In this document: piece by piece, positions 56,446 to 64,000 of the stretch
Layout: every line of letters starts with the position of its first letter
Position numbering within the stretch: the first letter of the stretch is position 1
Source of the DNA: Bacillus sp. S3
Lineage (GTDB): Bacteria > Bacillota > Bacilli > Bacillales > Cytobacillaceae
NCBI RefSeq assembly: GCF_005154805.1
Contig: NZ_CP039727.1
Location: 1,857,501-1,921,500, forward strand
DNA length: 64,000 bases
Direction: 5' to 3'
Notes under the pieces: generated by a model
The model's input: only the letters and a program-made list of their open reading frames with translations
What the model was told of the DNA's origin: nothing
The model's database searches: none
Made by a program: the position numbers and the translations under genes

Positions 56446-59400
56446 ATGAGCGAACATGCCTTAGGCAATAAAGAGCGATTCCAACTCTTGCTCCAGCAGC
56501 TGCAACTGATCGAGGATGCTGTGGTAGTGCATTTTAATAATGCGCAAATAGAAAGACTGCTGGTTGAAAAAAAAGCGCGGAAGTGGCGGTTTCAATTTTT
56601 ATTTGAAAAAATCCTTCCATTCAATGTCTATCTTAGGTTTACTACACAGTTAGAAAGAACCTTCTCGAACATTGCAGCCATTTCCTATGATATCAATGTG
56701 ATCAATCAAGTCATCACACCGGAAATAGTTAAAGAATATTGGAGCTTTTGTATCCAGCAAATTGATGGTATTTCGCCGCCGCTTTTGAAATTGCTTTATG
56801 AACAATTGCCAGATGTAAGTGGGAATAAGCTGACGATTACAGTTAGAAATCAGGCGGAAGGTCTAGCGTTAAAACGAAAATACGGTCCAGTAATTAGCGA
56901 TATTTATCATTCATTTGGATTTCCGCTCTTAGCAATCGAAACTGACATAAAAATGGAAAAAAATGATGAATATGAACAATTTGAACTTGCCAAACAAAAG
57001 GAAGATCAAGAACGCGCCTTAATGGCAATGGTCGAGATGCAAAAGAAAGAAGCGGAAAAGGATCAGTCTGGCGGTGAACTGCCTACAGGTCCTCTAATGA
57101 TTGGGTTAACGATAAAGGATGACAGCGACTACCGCAGTTTGATTGATATCGTTGATGAAGAAAGAAGAGTGGCGGTTGAAGGGTATATTTTTAATGCCGA
57201 AATTCGCGAGTTAAGAAGCGGCCGTTCACTCCTAACCTTTAAAATTACCGATTACACTAGCTCGATCATGGTGAAAATGTTTTCACGTGATAAAGAGGAT
57301 GCTGCCCTGTTCCAGCTTGTAAAAAAGGGAATGTGGGTTAAGGTCCGCGGTAGTATCCAAAACGATACCTTCGTTCGTGACCTTGTTATGATTGGGAACG
57401 ATATTAATGAAATAAAACCGATGGGACGGAAGGATACAGCACCAGATGATGAAAAGCGGGTTGAATTGCATCTTCACACCCCGATGAGCCAAATGGATGC
57501 GGTAACTCCCGTCAGTAGCCTAATTGCTCAAGCTGCAAAATGGGGCCATAAGGCCATCGCCGTAACGGACCACGCTGTCGCCCAGTCATTCCCTGAAGCA
57601 TATGGGGCCGGTAAGAAAAATAATATAAAAATTCTTTATGGGGTCGAAGTGAATCTTGTCGATGATGGTGTGCCAATCGCTTATAATGATGCCCATCGTT
57701 TGCTTGCAGAAGATACGTTCGTCATTTTTGACGTAGAAACAACAGGTCTTTCTGCCGTATATGATACAATCATCGAGCTTGCAGCCGTGAAGATTAGAGA
57801 CGGCGAGATCATTGACCGTTTTGAGTCATTTGCAAATCCCCATCACCGGCTTTCCGCAACCACCATCAACCTTACCGGAATAACCGATGATATGGTTCAG
57901 AATGCACCGGAAGTAGATGAGGTTATTAGAGATTTTCATGAATGGGTTGGGGATGGAGTCCTTGTTGCCCATAATGCTTCATTTGATATGGGCTTTCTTA
58001 ACGTCGGATATAAAAAAATCGGCTTGGAAAAGGCGAAAAATCCTGTCATTGATACACTTGAGTTGGGCCGATTCTTATATCCGGAAATGAAGAACCATCG
58101 ATTAAATACATTGACGAAAAAGTTTGATATTGAATTAACCCAGCACCACCGTGCGATTTATGATGCGGAGGCCACAGGTTATTTACTCTTGAAAATGCTG
58201 AAGGATGCCCTTGAAAAAGGAATCGAATACCATGATGAATTGAACGATAATATGGGGAAAGGAAATGCCTATCAACGTGCCCGCCCCTACCATTGCACAC
58301 TATTAGCACAAAACGAACACGGTTTGAAGAACCTGTTTAAACTTGTGTCGATCGCACATATTGAGTATTTTTACAGAGTTCCCCGAATCCCAAGGTCAGT
58401 CCTGCAAAAATATAGGGATGGCATTCTTGTAGGCTCAGCCTGTAATAAAGGTGAAGTGTTTGAAGGGATGATGCAAAAGTCCCCGGAAGAGGTAGAAGCA
58501 CACGCCCGTTTTTATGACTATCTTGAGGTAATGCCGAAAGAAGTAAATGCTCCTTTAATAGAAATGGAACTAGTCCGCGATGAAAAAGCGATGGAGGATA
58601 TTATTGGTAAAATTGTCACACTTGGCGATAAATTAGGCCTGCCTGTAGTGGCTACAGGGAATGTTCATTATTTAAATGAAAATGATAAAATCTATCGAAA
58701 AATCTTAATCAACTCACAAGGCGGCGCAAACCCATTAAATCGCCATGAACTTCCGGACGTTCATTTTAGGACAACCAATGAAATGCTTGATGCTTTTTCG
58801 TTTTTAGGGGCAGAAAAAGCGAAAGAAATAGTGGTGACCAACACCAATAAAATTGCAGATATGATTGACGTCATTAAACCAATTAAAGACGATTTATACA
58901 CACCTAAAATTGAAGGCGCAGAAGATGAGATGCGTCAAATGAGTTATGATATGGCTCATAAAATCTATGGAGAGCCTCTCCCTGAAATTGTGGAAGCCCG
59001 CCTGGAAAAAGAACTTAAAAGTATCATAGGGCATGGATTTGCCGTTATTTATTTAATTTCGCATAAGCTCGTGAAAAAATCCCTTGATGACGGCTATCTC
59101 GTTGGTTCCCGGGGGTCCGTTGGATCTTCTCTTGTAGCGACAATGACAGAAATTACAGAGGTGAATCCGTTACCGCCGCATTACGTGTGTCCAACATGTA
59201 AGCATTCCGAGTTCTTTAATGATGGATCGGTCGGCTCCGGATTTGATTTACCTGATAAAGACTGTCCAAATTGCGGTGGAAAATACCGCAAAGACGGCCA
59301 CGATATTCCGTTTGAAACGTTCTTAGGCTTTAAAGGAGATAAGGTCCCTGATATCGATTTGAACTTCTCAGGTGAATATCAGCCGCGTGCCCACAACTAT

Positions 59401-60768
59401 ACAAAAGTCTTGTTTGGTGAAGAATATGTATACCGTGCAGGGACTATCGGTACTGTTGCAGATAAAACGGCCTTTGGATATGTAAAAGCCTATCAGCAGG
59501 ATAACAATCTCCAAATACGGAATGCGGAAGTGGAACGGTTAGCTTCCGGCTGTACGGGAGTAAAAAGAACGACCGGTCAGCACCCCGGTGGGATTATCGT
59601 TATTCCGGATTATATGGATGTGTATGATTTCACACCGATTCAATTTCCGGCAGATGATCGGAACTCGGAATGGAAGACGACACATTTTGATTTCCATTCC
59701 ATCCATGATAATGTGCTGAAGCTTGATATTCTCGGTCACGACGATCCGACTGTTATCCGGATGCTTCAAGATTTAAGTGGAATCGATCCAAAAACGATAC
59801 CGACAGACGATCCCGAAGTCATGAAGATCTTTAGCAATACGGAATCTCTTGGGGTAACAGAACAGCAGATTATGTGTAAAACCGGAACATTAGGTATTCC
59901 AGAGTTTGGGACGAGATTTGTCCGACAAATGCTAGAGGATACAAAACCGACCACCTTCTCTGAACTTGTCCAAATATCCGGTTTATCCCACGGAACAGAC
60001 GTTTGGTTAGGGAATGCTCAGGAATTAATTCATAACCAAATTTGTAACTTAAGCGAAGTAATCGGCTGTCGTGATGATATCATGGTTTATTTGATTTATC
60101 AGGGTCTCGAGCCATCTTTTGCCTTTAAAATTATGGAATCCGTCCGTAAAGGGAAAGGCTTAAGCGAAGAAATGGAAGCGGAAATGCGGAAAAACGAGGT
60201 GCCGGAATGGTATATTGATTCTTGCAAAAAGATCAAATATATGTTCCCTAAAGCCCACGCCGCTGCCTATGTATTAATGGCTGTACGGATAGCTTATTTT
60301 AAAGTCCATCTTCCGCTTTTATATTATGCTGCTTACTTTACAGTTCGGGCCGAGGACTTTGATATCGAAACGATGTCCAGAGGATCAGAGGCGATTCGTG
60401 CAAAAATCGAGGAAATTAATGCAAAAGGTCTTGAGGCATCCAATAAAGAAAAAAACCTGTTAACAGTTATGGAACTTGCACTAGAAATGTCAGAAAGAGG
60501 GTACAGCTTCCAAAATTATGATTTGTATCATTCGGATGCATCTGAATTTATTATTGATGGCAATTCATTAATTCCTCCATTTAATTCGATTCCTGGGTTA
60601 GGCACAAACGCTGCCTATAATATCGTAAAGGCCAGGGGAGACGGAGAATTTTTATCAAAAGAAGACCTGCAGCAGCGTGGAAAAGTATCCAAGACAATTC
60701 TTGAGTATTTGGATAAACAAGGCTGTTTAAAATCTCTTCCAGAGCAGAATCAGCTTTCCTTTTTCTAA
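56446..60768 (+). CDS. polC: DNA polymerase III alpha subunit PolC
   Basis: Main Gram-positive replicative polymerase with its own proofreading exonuclease. The 1440 residues run: N-terminal domains (1-190), an OB domain, a PHP domain ([21 protein letters not shown] and [10 protein letters not shown]), an inserted 3'-5' exonuclease ([16 protein letters not shown], near 423-590), a palm with the catalytic Asp pair in [15 protein letters not shown], a zinc-finger-like [17 protein letters not shown], and a fingers region, ending PEQNQLSFF. Preceded by GGGAGAGAG. In B. subtilis proS lies between rasP and polC; here it is absent. Confidence 0.98.
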   Translation: MSEHALGNKERFQLLLQQLQLIEDAVVVHFNNAQIERLLVEKKARKWRFQFLFEKILPFNVYLRFTTQLERTFSNIAAISYDINVINQVITPEIVKEYWSFCIQQIDGISPPLLKLLYEQLPDVSGNKLTITVRNQAEGLALKRKYGPVISDIYHSFGFPLLAIETDIKMEKNDEYEQFELAKQKEDQERALMAMVEMQKKEAEKDQSGGELPTGPLMIGLTIKDDSDYRSLIDIVDEERRVAVEGYIFNAEIRELRSGRSLLTFKITDYTSSIMVKMFSRDKEDAALFQLVKKGMWVKVRGSIQNDTFVRDLVMIGNDINEIKPMGRKDTAPDDEKRVELHLHTPMSQMDAVTPVSSLIAQAAKWGHKAIAVTDHAVAQSFPEAYGAGKKNNIKILYGVEVNLVDDGVPIAYNDAHRLLAEDTFVIFDVETTGLSAVYDTIIELAAVKIRDGEIIDRFESFANPHHRLSATTINLTGITDDMVQNAPEVDEVIRDFHEWVGDGVLVAHNASFDMGFLNVGYKKIGLEKAKNPVIDTLELGRFLYPEMKNHRLNTLTKKFDIELTQHHRAIYDAEATGYLLLKMLKDALEKGIEYHDELNDNMGKGNAYQRARPYHCTLLAQNEHGLKNLFKLVSIAHIEYFYRVPRIPRSVLQKYRDGILVGSACNKGEVFEGMMQKSPEEVEAHARFYDYLEVMPKEVNAPLIEMELVRDEKAMEDIIGKIVTLGDKLGLPVVATGNVHYLNENDKIYRKILINSQGGANPLNRHELPDVHFRTTNEMLDAFSFLGAEKAKEIVVTNTNKIADMIDVIKPIKDDLYTPKIEGAEDEMRQMSYDMAHKIYGEPLPEIVEARLEKELKSIIGHGFAVIYLISHKLVKKSLDDGYLVGSRGSVGSSLVATMTEITEVNPLPPHYVCPTCKHSEFFNDGSVGSGFDLPDKDCPNCGGKYRKDGHDIPFETFLGFKGDKVPDIDLNFSGEYQPRAHNYTKVLFGEEYVYRAGTIGTVADKTAFGYVKAYQQDNNLQIRNAEVERLASGCTGVKRTTGQHPGGIIVIPDYMDVYDFTPIQFPADDRNSEWKTTHFDFHSIHDNVLKLDILGHDDPTVIRMLQDLSGIDPKTIPTDDPEVMKIFSNTESLGVTEQQIMCKTGTLGIPEFGTRFVRQMLEDTKPTTFSELVQISGLSHGTDVWLGNAQELIHNQICNLSEVIGCRDDIMVYLIYQGLEPSFAFKIMESVRKGKGLSEEMEAEMRKNEVPEWYIDSCKKIKYMFPKAHAAAYVLMAVRIAYFKVHLPLLYYAAYFTVRAEDFDIETMSRGSEAIRAKIEEINAKGLEASNKEKNLLTVMELALEMSERGYSFQNYDLYHSDASEFIIDGNSLIPPFNSIPGLGTNAAYNIVKARGDGEFLSKEDLQQRGKVSKTILEYLDKQGCLKSLPEQNQLSFF

Positions 60769-60818
60769 CCGTGAAAAACCTTATTTTATAGATTAAGAAA
60801 GTATAAAATTTCGACTTG

Positions 60819-60975
60819 GAGAAATGTCCAGCTTCAGCCCCTAACGGCTAGTGTCCTTCGCACGCCGCCCTACGATAAGTCAACATCGGTTCGCTTGCGC
60901 TCACCGTGTTTCCTTTATCTCAGTTGGAGTGCTCCAGGCCATACGCCGCTGACCAGGGCGCTTGCGCTTTTCTTA
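60819..60975 (+). repeat. Intergenic repeat, short form (copy 4)
   Basis: Same element as at 4984 without the 60-nt insert: GAGAAATGTCCAGCTTCAG to GCGCTTGCGCTTTTCTTA. It differs from copy 1 mainly by the missing insert and a few bases near 60880-60905. It lies in the 391-bp polC-rimP spacer, which otherwise has only the hairpin at 61050. Confidence 0.9.
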
Positions 60976-61049
60976 AGGGTAGCAGTTTGCATATAAATCA
61001 TGGTTATGGTATAGTTTTATTGGAAATACTAAGAAATACTCTCGTGTTC

Positions 61050-61071
61050 AAGAGTGGGGAAACCCACTCTT
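61050..61071 (+). terminator. Hairpin upstream of rimP
   Basis: AAGAGTGGG (61050-61058) pairs perfectly with CCCACTCTT (61063-61071) around GAAA, followed by TCGTCTTGTTT. Could be an attenuator for rimP-nusA; NusA autoregulates in other bacteria, but no direct evidence here. Confidence 0.55.
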
Positions 61072-61159
61072 TCGTCTTGTTTACAAATGTTTTTTTTGAT
61101 AAAACTTTCCGTGAACTACATAGAATATGGGTGAAAGTCTATAGAAAAGGAGGTAAAGC

Positions 61160-61630
61160 ATGAGCAAAGTAACGGAAGTTGTAGAAGCACTGGCTGCCCC
61201 AATTTTTCAAGAGTTAGATATGGAATTAGTGGACATTGAGTATGTGAAGGAAGGAAAAAACTGGTTCCTTCGCGTATATATTGATAAAGATACTGGTGTT
61301 GATATCGAGGATTGCGGCCTGGTTAGTGAGCGACTAAGTGAAAAACTCGATGAGATGGATCCGATTCCCCATAACTACTTTCTTGAAGTATCATCTCCAG
61401 GTGCAGAGCGTCCATTAAAAAAAGAGAAGGATTTCGAAAAGGCAATTGGCAAAAATGTTTTTATTAAAACGTATGAACCAATTGATGGGGAAAAAAGCTT
61501 CGAAGGCACATTACTCGAATTTACCGGTAATCACTTAATAGTTGAGATTAAGATTAAAACTCGCAAAAAGTCCATTGAGATTCCATATGAAAAAGTAGCG
61601 AATGCCCGTTTAGCTGTTATTTTTTCATAA
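61160..61630 (+). CDS. rimP: Ribosome maturation factor RimP (YlxS)
   Basis: Assists 30S subunit assembly. The 156 residues have the N-terminal alpha-beta domain ([21 protein letters not shown]), the ISDCxxxS-like region [15 protein letters not shown] and [18 protein letters not shown], and a C-terminal SH3-like domain. Preceded by AAAGGAGGTAA. Conserved first gene of rimP-nusA-rnpM-ylxQ-infB. Confidence 0.97.
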   Translation: MSKVTEVVEALAAPIFQELDMELVDIEYVKEGKNWFLRVYIDKDTGVDIEDCGLVSERLSEKLDEMDPIPHNYFLEVSSPGAERPLKKEKDFEKAIGKNVFIKTYEPIDGEKSFEGTLLEFTGNHLIVEIKIKTRKKSIEIPYEKVANARLAVIFS

Positions 61631-61675
61631 TGAAACGAAGAATAAAATTGAATAGGATTAGGGGGATATAAGCTA

Positions 61676-62800
61676 ATGAGCAGCGAATTATTAGATGCTC
61701 TTACAATACTGGAAAGAGAGAAAGGTATTTCCAGGGATATTTTAATTGAAGCGATTGAAGCGGCGCTTGTATCAGCATACCGCCGTAATTTTAATCAGGC
61801 CCAAAATGTCCGCATCGACTTAAATTTACAATCTGGCTCCATGCGTGTCTTTGCTAGAAAAGAAGTAGTTGATCAAGTATTTGACCCGCGGCTTGAAATT
61901 TCATTAGAAGATGCCGTAAGGATTAATCCAAATTATCAGGTTGAAGATGTAGTCGAGATGGAAGTAACGCCAAAAGATTTCGGAAGAATTGCTGCGCAAA
62001 CGGCTAAACAAGTTGTAACCCAGCGTGTAAGAGAAGCGGAAAGAGGCATTATTTATTCTGAATTTATCGACCGTGAAGAAGATATTATGACAGGGATTGT
62101 TCAAAGGCTGGATTCTAAATTTATTTATGTCAGCCTTGGAAAAATTGAGGCATTATTGCCGGTAAATGAACAAATGCCGAATGAACGATATAAGCCGCAT
62201 GATCGTATTAAGGTATTTATTACAAAAGTTGAAAAAACGACAAAAGGTCCGCAAATATTTGTATCCAGGACTCATCCTGGACTACTGAAACGATTATTTG
62301 AAATAGAAGTGCCCGAAATATATGATGGTACAGTTGAAATTAAATCAGTTGCCAGAGAAGCGGGTGACCGCTCGAAGATTTCCGTTCATTCAGATAATCA
62401 CGAGGTTGACCCAGTCGGCTCATGTGTGGGACCAAAGGGAACGCGGGTCCAGGCAGTCGTAAACGAATTGAAGGGTGAAAAAATTGATATCGTGAAATGG
62501 TCAGACGATCCTGTTGTATTTGTCGCAAATTCACTAAGTCCTTCTAAAGTACTTGATGTAATGGTGAATGAAAATGAAAAGGCAACAACCGTTGTTGTCC
62601 CGGATTATCAGCTTTCTTTGGCTATCGGGAAACGGGGACAAAACGCCCGTTTAGCTGCGAAGCTAACAGGCTGGAAAATCGATATCAAATCAGAGACCGA
62701 AGCACGTGAACTGGGGATTTATCCTCGTGAAGAGACAATCAGACTTTTTGATGATCATGTTGATACAGACTTTGATTTTGAAGACGAAATCGACGATTAG
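61676..62800 (+). CDS. nusA: Transcription termination/antitermination factor NusA
   Basis: RNA polymerase-bound factor for pausing, termination and antitermination. The 374 residues have an N-terminal polymerase-binding domain, an S1 domain (about 135-200), and two KH domains ([21 protein letters not shown] and [19 protein letters not shown]), with no E. coli-type C-terminal repeats, as in Bacillus. It ends in an acidic tail. Preceded by TTAGGGGGAT. Confidence 0.97.
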   Translation: MSSELLDALTILEREKGISRDILIEAIEAALVSAYRRNFNQAQNVRIDLNLQSGSMRVFARKEVVDQVFDPRLEISLEDAVRINPNYQVEDVVEMEVTPKDFGRIAAQTAKQVVTQRVREAERGIIYSEFIDREEDIMTGIVQRLDSKFIYVSLGKIEALLPVNEQMPNERYKPHDRIKVFITKVEKTTKGPQIFVSRTHPGLLKRLFEIEVPEIYDGTVEIKSVAREAGDRSKISVHSDNHEVDPVGSCVGPKGTRVQAVVNELKGEKIDIVKWSDDPVVFVANSLSPSKVLDVMVNENEKATTVVVPDYQLSLAIGKRGQNARLAAKLTGWKIDIKSETEARELGIYPREETIRLFDDHVDTDFDFEDEIDD

Positions 62801-62814
62801 GTGAGGTGAGACGT

Positions 62815-63099
62815 GTGAACACTAGAAAAAAAGTTCCAATGCGCAAATGCGTGGCAACCGGTGAAATGAGGCCGAAAAAAGAACTAGTTCGCATCGTTCG
62901 CTCTAAAGAAGGAGAGGTAACCGTTGATTTGACCGGAAAAAAATCCGGCCGGGGTGCCTATCTTTCCAAGGACAAAGAGGCAGTACTACTAGCCAAGAAA
63001 AAAAACACCTTATCAAACCATTTAGAGGTTACGGTTAATGATTCAATTTATGAAGAATTACTTGAGTTAATAGAGAAGGAGAACCGACAATCCAAATGA
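62815..63099 (+). CDS. rnpM: RNase P modulator RnpM (YlxR)
   Basis: A 94-residue DUF448 protein, [24 protein letters not shown] with [11 protein letters not shown]. In B. subtilis YlxR was reported to bind and modulate RNase P. I chose GTG 62815, which aligns with the B. subtilis MNKHKKIPLRKC start; the frame is open to 62806, within the GAGGTG site. It overlaps ylxQ by 4 nt (ATGA). Confidence 0.92.
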   Translation: MNTRKKVPMRKCVATGEMRPKKELVRIVRSKEGEVTVDLTGKKSGRGAYLSKDKEAVLLAKKKNTLSNHLEVTVNDSIYEELLELIEKENRQSK

Positions 63100-63398
63100 A
63101 GCAAAATCAATGGATGTCATTACTTGGCTTAGCCAATCGGGCGCGTAAAATCATATCAGGTGAGGAGCTTGCCGTTAAGGAAATTCGAAACGGGAAGGCA
63201 AAGCTCGTTTTATTAGCCGCGGATGCGTCTATCAATACGACAAAAAAAATTACAGATAAATGTAATTCCTATCAAGTTCCATTAAAAATGGTGGAAAATC
63301 GTCATCTTCTTGGTCAAGCAATTGGCAAAGAAGCCCGCGTTATTGTAGCTGTTATGGATGATGGATTTGCTAAAAAACTGGTAACGTTGCTCGATTAA
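63096..63398 (+). CDS. ylxQ: L7Ae family K-turn RNA-binding protein YlxQ
   Basis: A 100-residue L7Ae/L30e/S12e/Gadd45-family protein, probably binding K-turn RNA. It has [39 protein letters not shown] and [15 protein letters not shown]. In B. subtilis YlxQ was shown to be a non-essential K-turn binder. It overlaps rnpM by 4 nt and precedes infB by 20 nt. Confidence 0.92.
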   Translation: MKQNQWMSLLGLANRARKIISGEELAVKEIRNGKAKLVLLAADASINTTKKITDKCNSYQVPLKMVENRHLLGQAIGKEARVIVAVMDDGFAKKLVTLLD

Positions 63399-63418
63399 AT
63401 CTTGCGGGGGTGAAACAT

Positions 63419-64000
63419 ATGAGTAAAATCCGTGTTTATGAATACGCGAAGAAACACAATATATCAAGTAAAGAAATTATCAATAAATTAAAAGAAATGA
63501 ATATAGAGGTCTCTAATCATATGGCAACAATTGAAGATGCAGATGTTAAAAAGCTGGATGCAGCCTATAACAAAAAAGAAAACAATGCTCCACAGCAAAA
63601 AAAGAATAATGGACAGCAAAATCGCACAAACACACGTCCGGGCCAGCAGCAAAATCGTCCAAATCAAAGACCGGCACAATCAGGGCAGAAACCACCAGTA
63701 CAGGCAAAAACTGCTAAAGCATTTGAGGAGGCTGCAGATAAAAATGCTACTCCTAGCAAGGTAAAAGTAGTCTCGCCTCCAAAAAAGGTTGAAGGCAAAA
63801 AGCAAAACCAAGAATCTCAGTCAAAAGAAAACAAAGTGTTTAGCAGCGCTGATAAAGCGAAGTCTCGCCCTTATAATAATAACCAAAACCGTAACAACCA
63901 TAATAATAAAAAGAAAAAGGCACATACTCCAGTACAACATACACAGCCAGTAAAGAAAAAAGAGAAGGAACTTCCGGCTAAAATTACTTTTAGTGAATCT
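63419..64000 (+). CDS. infB: Translation initiation factor IF-2 (N-terminal part, cut by window)
   Basis: GTPase that brings initiator tRNA to the ribosome. Only 194 residues are inside. They show the start [19 protein letters not shown], an IF2N domain (about 1-55, KKLDAAYN), and a long Gln/Asn/Lys-rich low-complexity linker ([14 protein letters not shown] and [14 protein letters not shown]). The GTPase domains lie beyond the edge. ATG 63419 has GCGGGGGTGAAA upstream. The frame is open at the last base. Confidence 0.95.
   Translation, partial: MSKIRVYEYAKKHNISSKEIINKLKEMNIEVSNHMATIEDADVKKLDAAYNKKENNAPQQKKNNGQQNRTNTRPGQQQNRPNQRPAQSGQKPPVQAKTAKAFEEAADKNATPSKVKVVSPPKKVEGKKQNQESQSKENKVFSSADKAKSRPYNNNQNRNNHNNKKKKAHTPVQHTQPVKKKEKELPAKITFSES

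Noticed and set aside
60906..61163. Open frame of 85 codons before rimP
   Set aside because: It runs through the repeat copy and the rimP leader hairpin and ends at the rimP start; no coding character.

Overview
The window is a gene-dense, low-GC chromosomal segment from an endospore-forming member of the Bacillaceae (Firmicutes). The evidence is the gene order rsgA-rpe-thiN-spoVM, which includes the sporulation peptide gene spoVM, together with Bacillus-type FapR, CodY, PolC, RbgA and RasP and strong AGGAGG-type ribosome binding sites. The exact genus cannot be fixed from the sequence alone. It does not match the B. subtilis gene order exactly. No rRNA, tRNA, CRISPR array, phage or transposase gene is visible.

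Layout. (1) 1-2617: end of rsgA, rpe, thiN, the tiny spoVM, and convergent rpmB. (2) 2839-7273: yloU, fakA, recG. (3) 7306-11114: the FapR-controlled fatty-acid operon fapR-plsX-fabD-fabG, then acpP. (4) 11278-16646: rnc, smc, ftsY. (5) 16870-29059: a 12-kb, eight-gene operon that is not part of the usual B. subtilis order. It encodes a secreted/membrane protein, an ABC ATPase and permease, a coiled-coil membrane protein with a Gly/Ser/Gln-rich linker, a MoxR AAA+ ATPase, a DUF58 protein and two large membrane-anchored von Willebrand A (vWA) proteins. It sits between ftsY and ylxM-ffh. (6) 29174-35397: ylxM, ffh, rpsP, khpA, ylqD, rimM, trmD, rplS, lepB, rbgA (SRP and ribosome/tRNA maturation). 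(7) 35684-41431: sdaAB-sdaAA with a cre site, rnhB, sucCD, dprA. (8) 41746-48459: topA, trmFO, hslVU, codY. (9) 48649-64000: rpsB, tsf, pyrH, frr, uppS, cdsA, dxr, rasP, polC, rimP, nusA, rnpM, ylxQ and the start of infB.

Most genes are housekeeping genes, all on the plus strand except rpmB. Compared with B. subtilis (from memory), several genes are missing or moved: sdaAB-sdaAA is between rbgA and rnhB instead of before recG; xerC is missing between trmFO and hslV; the large flagellar/chemotaxis operon is missing between codY and rpsB; proS is missing between rasP and polC.

The most unusual content is the vWA/MoxR/ABC operon and a family of intergenic repeats. The repeats have conserved ends (TGTCCAGCT... 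and ...GCGCTTNCGCTTTT) and occur at four operon boundaries, in two structural versions. A separate hairpin/direct-repeat element lies between rpsB and tsf. Several leaders look structured (rplS, rpsB, sdaAB, rimP). Many start codons were moved downstream of the longest reading frame on the basis of ribosome binding sites and family alignment.
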